This document shows, in pieces, positions 1-4,638 of a stretch of DNA of 12,420 nt (position 1 is the first letter of the stretch; the number at the start of each line of letters is the position of its first letter). The notes under the pieces are model-generated. The model ran no database searches. It saw only the letters and a list, made by a program, of their open reading frames with translations, and was not told where the DNA came from. Location of the stretch: assembly GCA_001766965.1 (NCBI GenBank), contig MEKM01000040.1, positions 1-12,420 of the forward strand, given 5' to 3'. The stretch comes from Acidobacteria bacterium RIFCSPHIGHO2_01_FULL_67_28 (lineage in GTDB: Bacteria; Acidobacteriota; Terriglobia; Acidiferrales; 2-02-FULL-67-57). A program made the position numbers and the translations under genes.

Positions 1-83
1 AAGGTGGTCTTGCCGTGGTCGATGTGCCCGATGGTCCCGATGTTGACGTGCGGCTTCGACCGCTCGAATTTCTCTTTCGCCAT
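1..83 (-). CDS. tuf: Elongation factor Tu, N-terminal 27 codons (runs off window)
   Basis: EF-Tu is the GTPase that delivers aminoacyl-tRNA to the ribosomal A site in the cytoplasm. Only the start is present: the protein begins MAKEKFERSKPHVNIGTIGH and continues into IDHGKTT, so the P-loop GHIDHGKT lies at residues 19-26. The N-terminus matches the highly conserved bacterial EF-Tu start and the ATG at 83-81 is the expected initiation site. The gene follows four tRNA genes on the same strand in the order known from the thrU-tyrU-glyT-thrT-tufB operon, so this would be the tufB-type copy. The best Shine-Dalgarno match lies unusually far upstream (see separate entry). The rest of the gene lies left of the window, so its length and integrity cannot be judged. 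Confidence 0.97.
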   Translation of the reverse strand, partial: MAKEKFERSKPHVNIGTIGHIDHGKTT

Positions 84-95
84 GGTGCGTCGCTA

Positions 96-101
96 CTCCT
101 T
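96..101 (-). promoter_or_regulatory. Distant ribosome binding site of tuf
   Basis: The reverse strand reads AAGGAG here, 12 nt before the tuf ATG. That is longer than the usual 5-9 nt. No better purine-rich match lies closer to the start, and the start codon itself is fixed by EF-Tu conservation. Confidence 0.5.
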
Positions 102-136
102 CAGTGGCGCTGGTTACTCCCGAATCGTTGAGCTCC

Positions 137-212
137 TGGAGCCCACGACCGGACTTGAACCGGTGACCCCGTCCTTACCAAGGACGTGCTCTACCAACTG
201 AGCTACGTGGGC
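137..212 (-). tRNA. thrT: tRNA-Thr (anticodon GGT), CCA encoded
   Basis: The reverse strand folds as a 76-nt cloverleaf. The acceptor GCCCACG pairs with CGTGGGC, the T-loop is TTCAAGT, and the anticodon loop TTGGTAA places GGT at the anticodon (Thr, ACC/ACT codons). Discriminator T is followed by a genomically encoded CCA (137-139). It is the last tRNA before tuf, 53 nt upstream of the tuf start, as in the classical tRNA-tufB operon, and is presumably cut from the mRNA by RNase P and 3' processing. Confidence 0.96.
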
Positions 213-247
213 CCGAAATCCTCCGCCCCGCGCCGCGGCGTGAAAGC

Positions 248-322
248 TGGAGCGGGAGACGGGATTCGAACCCGCGACCATCGGCTTGGAAGGCCGAGAC
301 TCTACCGCTGAGTTACTCCCGC
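248..322 (-). tRNA. glyT: tRNA-Gly (anticodon TCC), CCA encoded
   Basis: A 75-nt cloverleaf on the reverse strand. The acceptor GCGGGAG pairs with CTCCCGC, the T-loop is TTCGAAT, the anticodon stem is TCGGC/GCCGA, and the loop CTTCCAA gives anticodon TCC (Gly, GGA/GGG). CCA is encoded. It lies 35 nt upstream of tRNA-Thr(GGT) and 46 nt downstream of tRNA-Tyr, in one transcript with both. Confidence 0.96.
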
Positions 323-368
323 CTCGAACCCTCACGCTGCTTGTTCACCCTCCGCATCCCGCAGGTGC

Positions 369-457
369 TGGTGGACGGGGGAGGATTCGAACCTCCGTAG
401 CCCACAAGGGGCGGCAGATTTACAGTCTGCTGCCATTAACCACTCGGCCACCCGTCC
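369..457 (-). tRNA. tyrU: tRNA-Tyr (anticodon GTA), class II with long variable arm, CCA encoded
   Basis: An 89-nt class II tRNA on the reverse strand. The acceptor GGACGGG pairs with CCCGTCC, followed by A and an encoded CCA. The anticodon stem is GCAGA/TCTGC and the loop CTGTAAA gives GTA (Tyr). The 17-nt variable region CGCCCCTTGTGGGCTAC forms its own GCCC/GGGC stem, as bacterial tRNA-Tyr requires. The T-arm is GGAGG-TTCGAAT-CCTCC. It sits second in the operon after a 188-nt gap. Confidence 0.96.
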
Positions 458-645
458 ACCGGGGCGAGCCGCAGGCCAGCCTGGAGCTCGCGGGACGCTG
501 CTCGGAATGACGGGCGGGAACTGCCTCGGCTTTTCGGTGTCGTGGAAAAACGGCAGGCTTGCGCCCGCCGGAGGACTCCACAATCCGTTCCTACAACCGA
601 TGCCCAGCTTTCCCGCACGCAGTCCCTGCCCGCCGTGGCCGGGAC
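458..645 (-). other. 188-nt spacer inside the tRNA operon
   Basis: This gap between tRNA-Thr(TGT) and tRNA-Tyr is 3.5 to 5 times longer than the others in the cluster (35, 46 and 53 nt). I find no tRNA, no convincing coding region and no good sigma70 promoter facing the downstream tRNAs. It begins, in transcription order, with a hairpin directly abutting the CCA of tRNA-Thr(TGT). The rest is unexplained GC-rich sequence. Confidence 0.6.
622..645 (-). repeat. Hairpin abutting the 3' end of tRNA-Thr(TGT)
   Basis: GTCCC (622-626) pairs with GGGAC (641-645). Inside it, after one mismatch, GCC (628-630) pairs with GGC (637-639) around a 6-nt loop. The hairpin begins at the base next to the encoded CCA (646-648). 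No T-run follows in either direction, so a 3' processing or stability element is more likely than an intrinsic terminator. Confidence 0.5.
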
Positions 646-720
646 TGGAGCTGGCGAAGGGATTCGAACCCCCGACCCTCTGATTACAAATCAGATGCTC
701 TACCGCTGAGCTACGCCAGC
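646..720 (-). tRNA. thrU: tRNA-Thr (anticodon TGT), CCA encoded
   Basis: A 75-nt cloverleaf on the reverse strand. The acceptor GCTGGCG pairs with CGCCAGC, followed by T and an encoded CCA. The anticodon stem TCTGA/TCAGA holds the loop TTTGTAA, anticodon TGT (Thr, ACA/ACG). The T-stem GGGGG/CCCTT has two G-T pairs. It is the first gene of the tRNA-tuf operon, with a promoter about 30 nt upstream and hairpins tightly flanking both ends. Confidence 0.95.
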
Positions 721-723
721 CCA

Positions 724-741
724 GCCCGCCTTCCGGCGGGC
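724..741 (-). repeat. Leader hairpin between the tRNA-operon promoter and the first tRNA
   Basis: GCCCGCC (724-730) and GGCGGGC (735-741) form a perfect 7-bp stem with a 4-nt loop. In the predicted transcript it lies between the start (near 749) and the mature 5' end of tRNA-Thr(TGT) at 720, only 3 nt from the RNase P cleavage point. No T-run follows on either strand, so it is not an obvious terminator. Confidence 0.6.
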
Positions 742-755
742 CTGACAAACCAAGA

Positions 756-784
756 AAAATACCAGAATGGCAGCCGGATTGCAA
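756..784 (-). promoter_or_regulatory. sigma70-type promoter of the tRNA-tuf operon
   Basis: On the reverse strand TTGCAA (-35, 779-784), a 17-nt spacer and TATTTT (-10, 756-761) point at the tRNA genes. The predicted start is near 749, giving a leader of about 29 nt. An A-run (RC of 798-804) lies further upstream. Confidence 0.65.
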
Positions 785-816
785 GGGGGCATCCGCACTT
801 TTTTCGCCGCCCCCGA

Positions 817-838
817 AACCGCCTCCGGCTTGGCGGTT
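817..838. repeat. 7-bp inverted repeat over a -35 element
   Basis: AACCGCC (817-823) and GGCGGTT (832-838) are a perfect inverted repeat with an 8-nt centre. The right arm covers the predicted -35 (830-835) of the gene at 891. It could be an operator half-site pair or chance in GC-rich DNA. Confidence 0.3.
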
Positions 839-858
839 GTGCCCACTTCGCCTATACT
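830..858 (+). promoter_or_regulatory. sigma70-type promoter of the unknown membrane-anchored protein gene
   Basis: TTGGCG (-35, 830-835), a 17-nt spacer and TATACT (-10, 853-858) predict a transcript start near 865 and a short leader carrying the GGAGG at 880-884. The promoter is divergent from the tRNA-tuf promoter, with about 45 bp between the two -35 elements. Confidence 0.65.
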
Positions 859-890
859 CGCGCCTTTTGATTCAAGGCCGGAGGTCCCGG

Positions 891-1889
891 ATGTCTCGTG
901 GAAGACAAGTAATGGTCTTGGTGGCGGCGGTGGCCGCAGTTGCCGCCGTTCTTTACTGGGCCTGGCGCAGCCGGCCGGACGGGGCGCCGGCGGCGCAGCC
1001 GGTTCCGGGGCTGGCCTGGGTGCCGGCGGAATCGGGGCTCGTGGCGGGCATCAACCTGGCGGCGGCGCGCGGGCAACCGTGGCTCGTGGCCGAGCTGCGC
1101 GAGGTGGCGGGCGCGCAAACCGAGACCCTCGACTACCGTGCCTTTGTCGAGGCCACCGGCTTCGATTACACCCGCGACCTCGACCGCGTCTGGCTGGGTG
1201 TGTACGGCGCGAGCGAGCAGCCCACGGTCGCGGGCGTCGCCGAAGGCCGCTTCGCGCGCGAGAAGATTCTCGCCCACGCCCGCGCCCAGGGCGCCCGAGT
1301 CACCCTCCAGGAGGGAATCGAACTCTACGAAGTCCAAACGCGCACGCAGCCCGCCGGCAACTTCGCCTTTGCTTTTCTCGACGCCACCCATGTCGCTTTC
1401 GGGTCGGATGCCCGCGCCGCCGCGCGGGTGGTCGCGTGCTGGCAGGGACGGGCGGCGGCGGTGGGCACGGACCCCGGACGCCGGGGCGAGCTCGAGCGCC
1501 TGGCGGCCGGGCAGAGCCTCTGGGCGGTGGATGACCTCGCGCGCTGGCAGCCCACCTTCCTGCGCGCGCAGAAGGATCTCCAATCGGTGGTGACGGTGCT
1601 CGCGGTCGGGGTTGCGGTGAGCGGACAGGGGCTGACACTCGAAGCGGAGGCGCGCTGCCGCGAGCCGCAACTCGCCCGGCAGCTCCACGACAACCTGCGC
1701 ATCGCCGCCCTGGCGGGACGCCTGGCGCTCGCCCGGCAGCCCGACAGCGCCTCGCGGGCCGCAGGCGAGGCGCTCGGCAACTTGACCTTCACGCGCGAAG
1801 GCGACGCCGTGCGCGTTCGCGTCCTGCTTTCGCCCGAACTTGTGGCGCGTCTCCTCGGGAGTCCCGCGGCCACGCCGGCCCGGCCCTAG
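891..1889 (+). CDS. Membrane-anchored protein of unknown function, 332 aa
   Basis: I do not recognise a named family. Translation most likely starts at ATG 891, with GGAGG 6 nt upstream; the in-frame start at 837 would lie upstream of the predicted promoter -10. The protein opens with a short basic stretch (SRGR), then one hydrophobic helix at about residues 8-23, consistent with an uncleaved N-terminal anchor. The remaining roughly 300 residues are Ala/Arg/Leu-rich and would lie outside the membrane. Two segments look loosely similar (near VPAESGLVAGINLAAARGQP and near LAAGQSLWAVDDLARWQP), which may mean two related halves, as in some bacterial proteins whose repeats begin with a proline-containing 'VPA/LPA' strand. 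No catalytic motif is visible. It is a single-gene unit, divergent from the tRNA-tuf operon and convergent with the M23 peptidase gene 44 bp away. It ends in TAG. Confidence 0.8.
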   Translation: MSRGRQVMVLVAAVAAVAAVLYWAWRSRPDGAPAAQPVPGLAWVPAESGLVAGINLAAARGQPWLVAELREVAGAQTETLDYRAFVEATGFDYTRDLDRVWLGVYGASEQPTVAGVAEGRFAREKILAHARAQGARVTLQEGIELYEVQTRTQPAGNFAFAFLDATHVAFGSDARAAARVVACWQGRAAAVGTDPGRRGELERLAAGQSLWAVDDLARWQPTFLRAQKDLQSVVTVLAVGVAVSGQGLTLEAEARCREPQLARQLHDNLRIAALAGRLALARQPDSASRAAGEALGNLTFTREGDAVRVRVLLSPELVARLLGSPAATPARP

Positions 1890-1937
1890 ACACACCTTCT
1901 CCCTGCAAGCCAGCAGGGAATCAAACCGAAGTTCTAG
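1886..1937. other. Convergent junction with two CTAG stop sites
   Basis: The stop TAG of the upstream gene lies in CTAG at 1886-1889. The stop of the M23 gene (reverse-strand TAG) lies in CTAG at 1934-1937. Between them are 44 bp that contain only a small hairpin. Confidence 0.85.
1900..1919. terminator. Possible bidirectional terminator hairpin
   Basis: TCCCTGC (1900-1906) pairs with GCAGGGA (1913-1919) around the loop AAGCCA, midway between two convergent genes. The stem is perfect over 7 bp, but neither side is followed by a clear T-run, so intrinsic termination would be weak. Confidence 0.45.
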
Positions 1938-2860
1938 TCGCCGCCGCGGGCGGGGAAGTTGGAGGCGTAGAGCGGGCCGCTGCGCAGGAAGCGCCAGGGG
2001 TTGACCGGCGTGTCCTGCAGGCGGACTTCGTAGTGCAGGTGCGGGCCGGTGGCGCGGCCCGAGGAGCCCACGTACCCGATCACTTCGCCGCGCTGCACCG
2101 ACTGGCCGAGATACGCACGGAAGCGCGACAGGTGCGCGTACCAGGTGGTGATGCCGGCGCCGTGGTCCACCACCATCACTCGGCCGTAGCCGGAGGTCTG
2201 CGTGATGGCGACCACAAAGCCGTCGGCGGCCGCCAGCACCGGGTTGCCGAACTCGGTCGAGATGTCCACGCCGGCGTGGAAGGTGCCTTCGCCGTTGAAG
2301 GGGTCGAGCCGGTCGCCGAAGCCGGCGGTGACGTGACCGCGCACGGGCCAGAGCGAGGGCGTGTAGGTCAACTGCGTCAGGTCCTGGCCGGGGAGGGGTC
2401 GCGCGCCGCTGGCGTAGAGGGTGACGGCGGTGGCGTGCCGGCGCAGGTAGCGGTAACGCGCCAGCGTGTCGCGAAATTCATCTTCGGGTCCCAGCCGGGC
2501 GTTCGTCTCTTCCACCGTGCCGAAGGGCGTCTGGCGCAGGCGCAGCAGGCCATAGGTGGAAGCCACTTCGTTGGCGAGCGACTCGAGCGTCGTCAGGCGG
2601 GTCTGGGTCTGCGCGACATTGGACTGCAGGACGCGGTTCTGCTCGAGCAGTTGGCGCCGCTCCGCCGCCACCTGGTCGTAGCGCGTGACCTTGAAGAGCA
2701 GGTGCGCGTAGGAGGCCACGCCCGCCAGCAGCGTCCCCGCTCCCACCAGCGCCGCCAGCAGCACGGCGTAGATGAGGTAGGGCGGGATCCTCAACTTGCG
2801 GATCCCTCCGCGCTCCTCGTGCACGAGGAACAGTTGGTACGAATGTTTCTGGTTCTGCAT
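1934..2860 (-). CDS. M23/LytM-family peptidase with membrane anchor and coiled coil, 308 aa
   Basis: A likely cell-envelope metallopeptidase of the M23 (lysostaphin/LytM) type, which cuts peptide crosslinks of peptidoglycan or, in degenerate forms, activates amidases. From the N-terminus there are a short cytoplasmic segment, a transmembrane helix at about residues 28-50, a predicted coiled coil at about 60-100 with heptad-like L/V/Q spacing, and a C-terminal LytM domain at about 170-295. The zinc ligands are all present: H195 and D199 (FHAGVDIS), H274 and H276 (PHLHYEV), plus the catalytic-site H243 (WYAHLS), so it should be active rather than an EnvC-like activator. I chose the ATG at 2860 because the region upstream codes for no recognisable domain and the strong promoter lies at 2957-2986; its Shine-Dalgarno is weak. 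It is monocistronic, divergent from thiL, and ends in TAG. Confidence 0.9.
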   Translation of the reverse strand: MQNQKHSYQLFLVHEERGGIRKLRIPPYLIYAVLLAALVGAGTLLAGVASYAHLLFKVTRYDQVAAERRQLLEQNRVLQSNVAQTQTRLTTLESLANEVASTYGLLRLRQTPFGTVEETNARLGPEDEFRDTLARYRYLRRHATAVTLYASGARPLPGQDLTQLTYTPSLWPVRGHVTAGFGDRLDPFNGEGTFHAGVDISTEFGNPVLAAADGFVVAITQTSGYGRVMVVDHGAGITTWYAHLSRFRAYLGQSVQRGEVIGYVGSSGRATGPHLHYEVRLQDTPVNPWRFLRSGPLYASNFPARGGD

Positions 2861-2956
2861 CGCTTCTGCTCTGGCTGCCTTTCGCGAGCCGGGCAGCCCT
2901 CCCGTCCCCCCACGAACCAAACGTCCGATGCAGAAAAACCCGGCGTGTACCTGGCG

Positions 2957-2986
2957 TTTGTACCGCAGCGGAGCGAAGAGTGTCAA
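2957..2986 (-). promoter_or_regulatory. Strong sigma70-type promoter of the M23 peptidase gene
   Basis: On the reverse strand a consensus TTGACA (2981-2986), an 18-nt spacer and TACAAA (2957-2962) predict a start near 2950 and a leader of about 90 nt. The A/T-rich palindrome directly upstream of the -35 resembles an UP element. Confidence 0.7.
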
Positions 2987-3005
2987 GAAAAAAGGCTTTT
3001 TTCTT
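2985..3005. repeat. 21-bp A/T-rich palindrome beside the M23 promoter
   Basis: AAGAAAAAAG (2985-2994) and CTTTTTTCTT (2996-3005) are perfect inverted repeats around one G. The run of A and T stands out in GC-rich surroundings and touches the -35 box of the M23 gene. It could be an UP element for RNA polymerase alpha, an intrinsically bent site, or a binding site for a nucleoid protein. Confidence 0.65.
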
Positions 3006-3043
3006 CGTGGAGAGCGCTGCTTTCGCGGGCGCCCACGCCGCAG

Positions 3044-3049
3044 TAGAAT
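3044..3049 (+). promoter_or_regulatory. Candidate -10 element of thiL
   Basis: TAGAAT at 3044-3049 matches the -10 consensus in five of six bases, but the -35 position (TTTCGC, 3021-3026) is poor. It would place the transcript start at about 3056, only a few bases before the thiL ATG at 3060. Confidence 0.4.
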
Positions 3050-3059
3050 GGCGGGAGCG

Positions 3060-4031
3060 ATGCGGAGCGAAAGCGAAATCATCCGGGGGTTGCAGCGACG
3101 CTTCCGGGCGGGCGGCGGAGTGCGGGTCGGCATCGGCGACGACGCCGCCGTGCTGGCGGGCGACCGGCGGCGCGACTGGGTGGTCACCACCGACTGGCTC
3201 ATCGAAGGCGTCCACTTCCGCCGCCAAACCCACCCGCCGCGCGCCGTCGGTTGGAAGGCGCTGGCGCGGTCGTTGAGCGACCTCGCCGCTACTGCGGCGC
3301 AACCGCGGTACGCCCTGGTGGCGCTGGCTGTGCCATCGGCCACCTCCGCGCGCTGGGTGGATGAATTCTTCGCCGGGGTCAAGGCGCTCGCCGACCGCCA
3401 CGGGGTCAAGCTCGTGGGCGGCGACCTTTCTTCGGCCTCCCAGATTACGATTGACGTCCAGGCGCTCGGCGTGGTCGAGCGCGGGCGCGCCGCGCTCCTC
3501 CGCGGCGCGCGTCCCGGGGACGTTCTCTTTGTGAGCGGGACACTCGGGCTCTCTCATCTGGGATTGGCGGCGCTGCGGCGCGGGCGCGCCCGCGAGTTCC
3601 GCCGCGCGGTGCGCTTCCATCTCTACCCCGAGCCGCGGGTGCGGCTCGCGCGGTTGCTCGCGCGGCGCGGCGTGACGGCGATGATTGACGTGAGCGATGG
3701 GCTTTCAACCGACCTGGCGCACCTCGCGGAAGCGAGCGGCGTAGGCGCGCGGCTCGCGGCCGATAAGGTTCCGGTGGTGCGCTTGACCGCCGCCGAGGAG
3801 CGGCGGCTGGGCGTGACCCCCTGGGCGTTGGCCGCGAACGGCGGCGAGGACTACGAGCTGCTCTTCACTCTGCCGCCGCGAAGGGCGGCGCGTCTGCCGC
3901 TGAAACTCGCGGGCGTGCGGCTCACGGCCATCGGAGAGATCACCCGCGGGCGCGGGCTCGCGCTGGTAGGCCCCAGCGGACGCGCGCGCCCGCTCTCCGT
4001 GCGCGGCTGGGACCACTTCCGCCGGCGCTAG
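3060..4031 (+). CDS. thiL: Thiamine-monophosphate kinase ThiL, 323 aa
   Basis: ThiL phosphorylates thiamine monophosphate with ATP to thiamine diphosphate, the last step of cofactor synthesis, in the cytoplasm. The protein has the family's motifs in order: GIGDDAAV (24-31), TTDWLIEGVHF (43-53), SLSDLAA (71-77), the GGD of VGGDLSS (120-122), IDVSDGLSTDLAHLAE (209-224) and NGGEDYELLF (260-269). The length of 323 aa is normal. The usual NLSDLAAMGA segment reads SLSDLAATAAQP here, with the metal-binding Asp (D74) kept. Two in-frame starts compete, ATG 3048 and ATG 3060. The purine run GGGAG at 3053-3057 is too close to the second and inside the first, so the start is uncertain; 3060 gives the more typical N-terminus and may be nearly leaderless. 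No other thiamine gene is in view. Its TAG overlaps the TAG of the convergent PilZ gene. Confidence 0.95.
   Translation: MRSESEIIRGLQRRFRAGGGVRVGIGDDAAVLAGDRRRDWVVTTDWLIEGVHFRRQTHPPRAVGWKALARSLSDLAATAAQPRYALVALAVPSATSARWVDEFFAGVKALADRHGVKLVGGDLSSASQITIDVQALGVVERGRAALLRGARPGDVLFVSGTLGLSHLGLAALRRGRAREFRRAVRFHLYPEPRVRLARLLARRGVTAMIDVSDGLSTDLAHLAEASGVGARLAADKVPVVRLTAAEERRLGVTPWALAANGGEDYELLFTLPPRRAARLPLKLAGVRLTAIGEITRGRGLALVGPSGRARPLSVRGWDHFRRR
4028..4031. other. Shared CTAG: thiL and PilZ genes overlap by 4 bp at their stops
   Basis: The thiL stop is TAG at 4029-4031. The PilZ gene stop is the reverse-strand TAG of CTA at 4028-4030. One palindromic CTAG therefore serves as stop for both strands, leaving no room for a terminator between the genes. 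Confidence 0.95.
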
Positions 4032-4504
4032 GAGCGCGCGGCGAACTCAACGCCTACTTCCCAAACATCGCCGTACTTGTCCACCCGCACCACCTTGGCG
4101 CGCATCTCCGGCAAGGTTTCGCCTTCGTGGTAGGGCATGAGCAGGAACACCTCCATGCCCTCGCGCAGCGGCTGGTGGACGACGAGGCAGGCGCCGTCGC
4201 GGGACGCGTTCAAGGTGTGCGTGACCTCATTGAAAGAGAGCTGCGGCGACTGGCAACGCACGCGGATAGGCAGCTCCATGCGCACCCGCCGGGCCGCGCG
4301 CCGGGGCGTGCCGTTGCGCCGGTCGGGCTCGACCCCCGACCAGCTGGTCAGCGAGTGGCAGTCCGGACAGAACAGCCGCACCTCTTGCCGCGACATCAAT
4401 TCGTTGAGCTGGCTGCGGTCGAGCGGCAAGGTGCGCTGCTCGCCGCAGTTCATGCAGGCCAGCAATTGGCCGCCGGCGGGCAGCGGGGTTGCAGGCATGG
4501 ACAT
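4028..4504 (-). CDS. Zinc-ribbon plus PilZ-domain protein, 158 aa
   Basis: PilZ domains bind the second messenger cyclic di-GMP and relay it to motility, polysaccharide or regulatory targets. The N-terminus has two Cys pairs, C17-M-N-C20 and C46-P-D-C49, about 25 residues apart, fitting a small zinc ribbon. The PilZ domain follows at about 68-155. The arginine motif is at R68/R69-A-A-R72-R73 and the second motif is N99-A-S101-R-D-G104, agreeing with the RxxxR...[D/N]xSxxG signature, so c-di-GMP binding is expected. There is no membrane segment. The start at ATG 4504 has GGAGG five bases upstream. The gene stands alone, divergent from the VWFA-related gene and overlapping thiL at the stop. No cyclase or phosphodiesterase is in view, so the target is unknown. 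Confidence 0.88.
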   Translation of the reverse strand: MSMPATPLPAGGQLLACMNCGEQRTLPLDRSQLNELMSRQEVRLFCPDCHSLTSWSGVEPDRRNGTPRRAARRVRMELPIRVRCQSPQLSFNEVTHTLNASRDGACLVVHQPLREGMEVFLLMPYHEGETLPEMRAKVVRVDKYGDVWEVGVEFAARS

Positions 4505-4533
4505 GGCGTCCTCCCTGCCAACCCCTTCGCCTC

Positions 4534-4562
4534 ACCCTACCCCCGCCCGGCGGGAAGGTCAA
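4534..4562 (-). promoter_or_regulatory. Candidate promoter of the PilZ gene
   Basis: On the reverse strand TTGACC (4557-4562), a 17-nt spacer and TAGGGT (4534-4539) predict a start near 4527. The -35 is good and the -10 keeps only TA...T. Confidence 0.45.
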
Positions 4563-4579
4563 TAGAAAGATGGACGGAT

Positions 4580-4609
4580 TTGACGCGCGGGCATCCGGAG
4601 GAGTAGGCT
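4580..4609 (+). promoter_or_regulatory. Candidate promoter of the VWFA-related gene
   Basis: TTGACG (4580-4585), an 18-nt spacer and TAGGCT (4604-4609) predict a start near 4616. It is back to back with the PilZ promoter, the two -35 boxes being 17 bp apart, and both have the same unusual TAGG-T type of -10. Confidence 0.4.
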
Positions 4610-4638
4610 AACGAGAAAGTTCGGGCGGGGAGAGGACG

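Noticed and set aside
724..741. Intrinsic terminator at the leader hairpin of the tRNA operon
   Set aside because: The stem is perfect but no T-run follows on either strand, and it lies between a promoter and its first gene.
837..890. Upstream in-frame start of the unknown protein at 837
   Set aside because: It precedes the -10 box (853-858) and lacks a ribosome site, while ATG 891 has GGAGG at the right distance.
2861..3409. N-terminal extension of the M23 frame upstream of 2860, and the related reverse-strand frame over 2478-3620
   Set aside because: The extension crosses the promoter and the thiL gene antisense, and has no recognisable domain; the natural protein starts with the membrane-anchor region after 2860.
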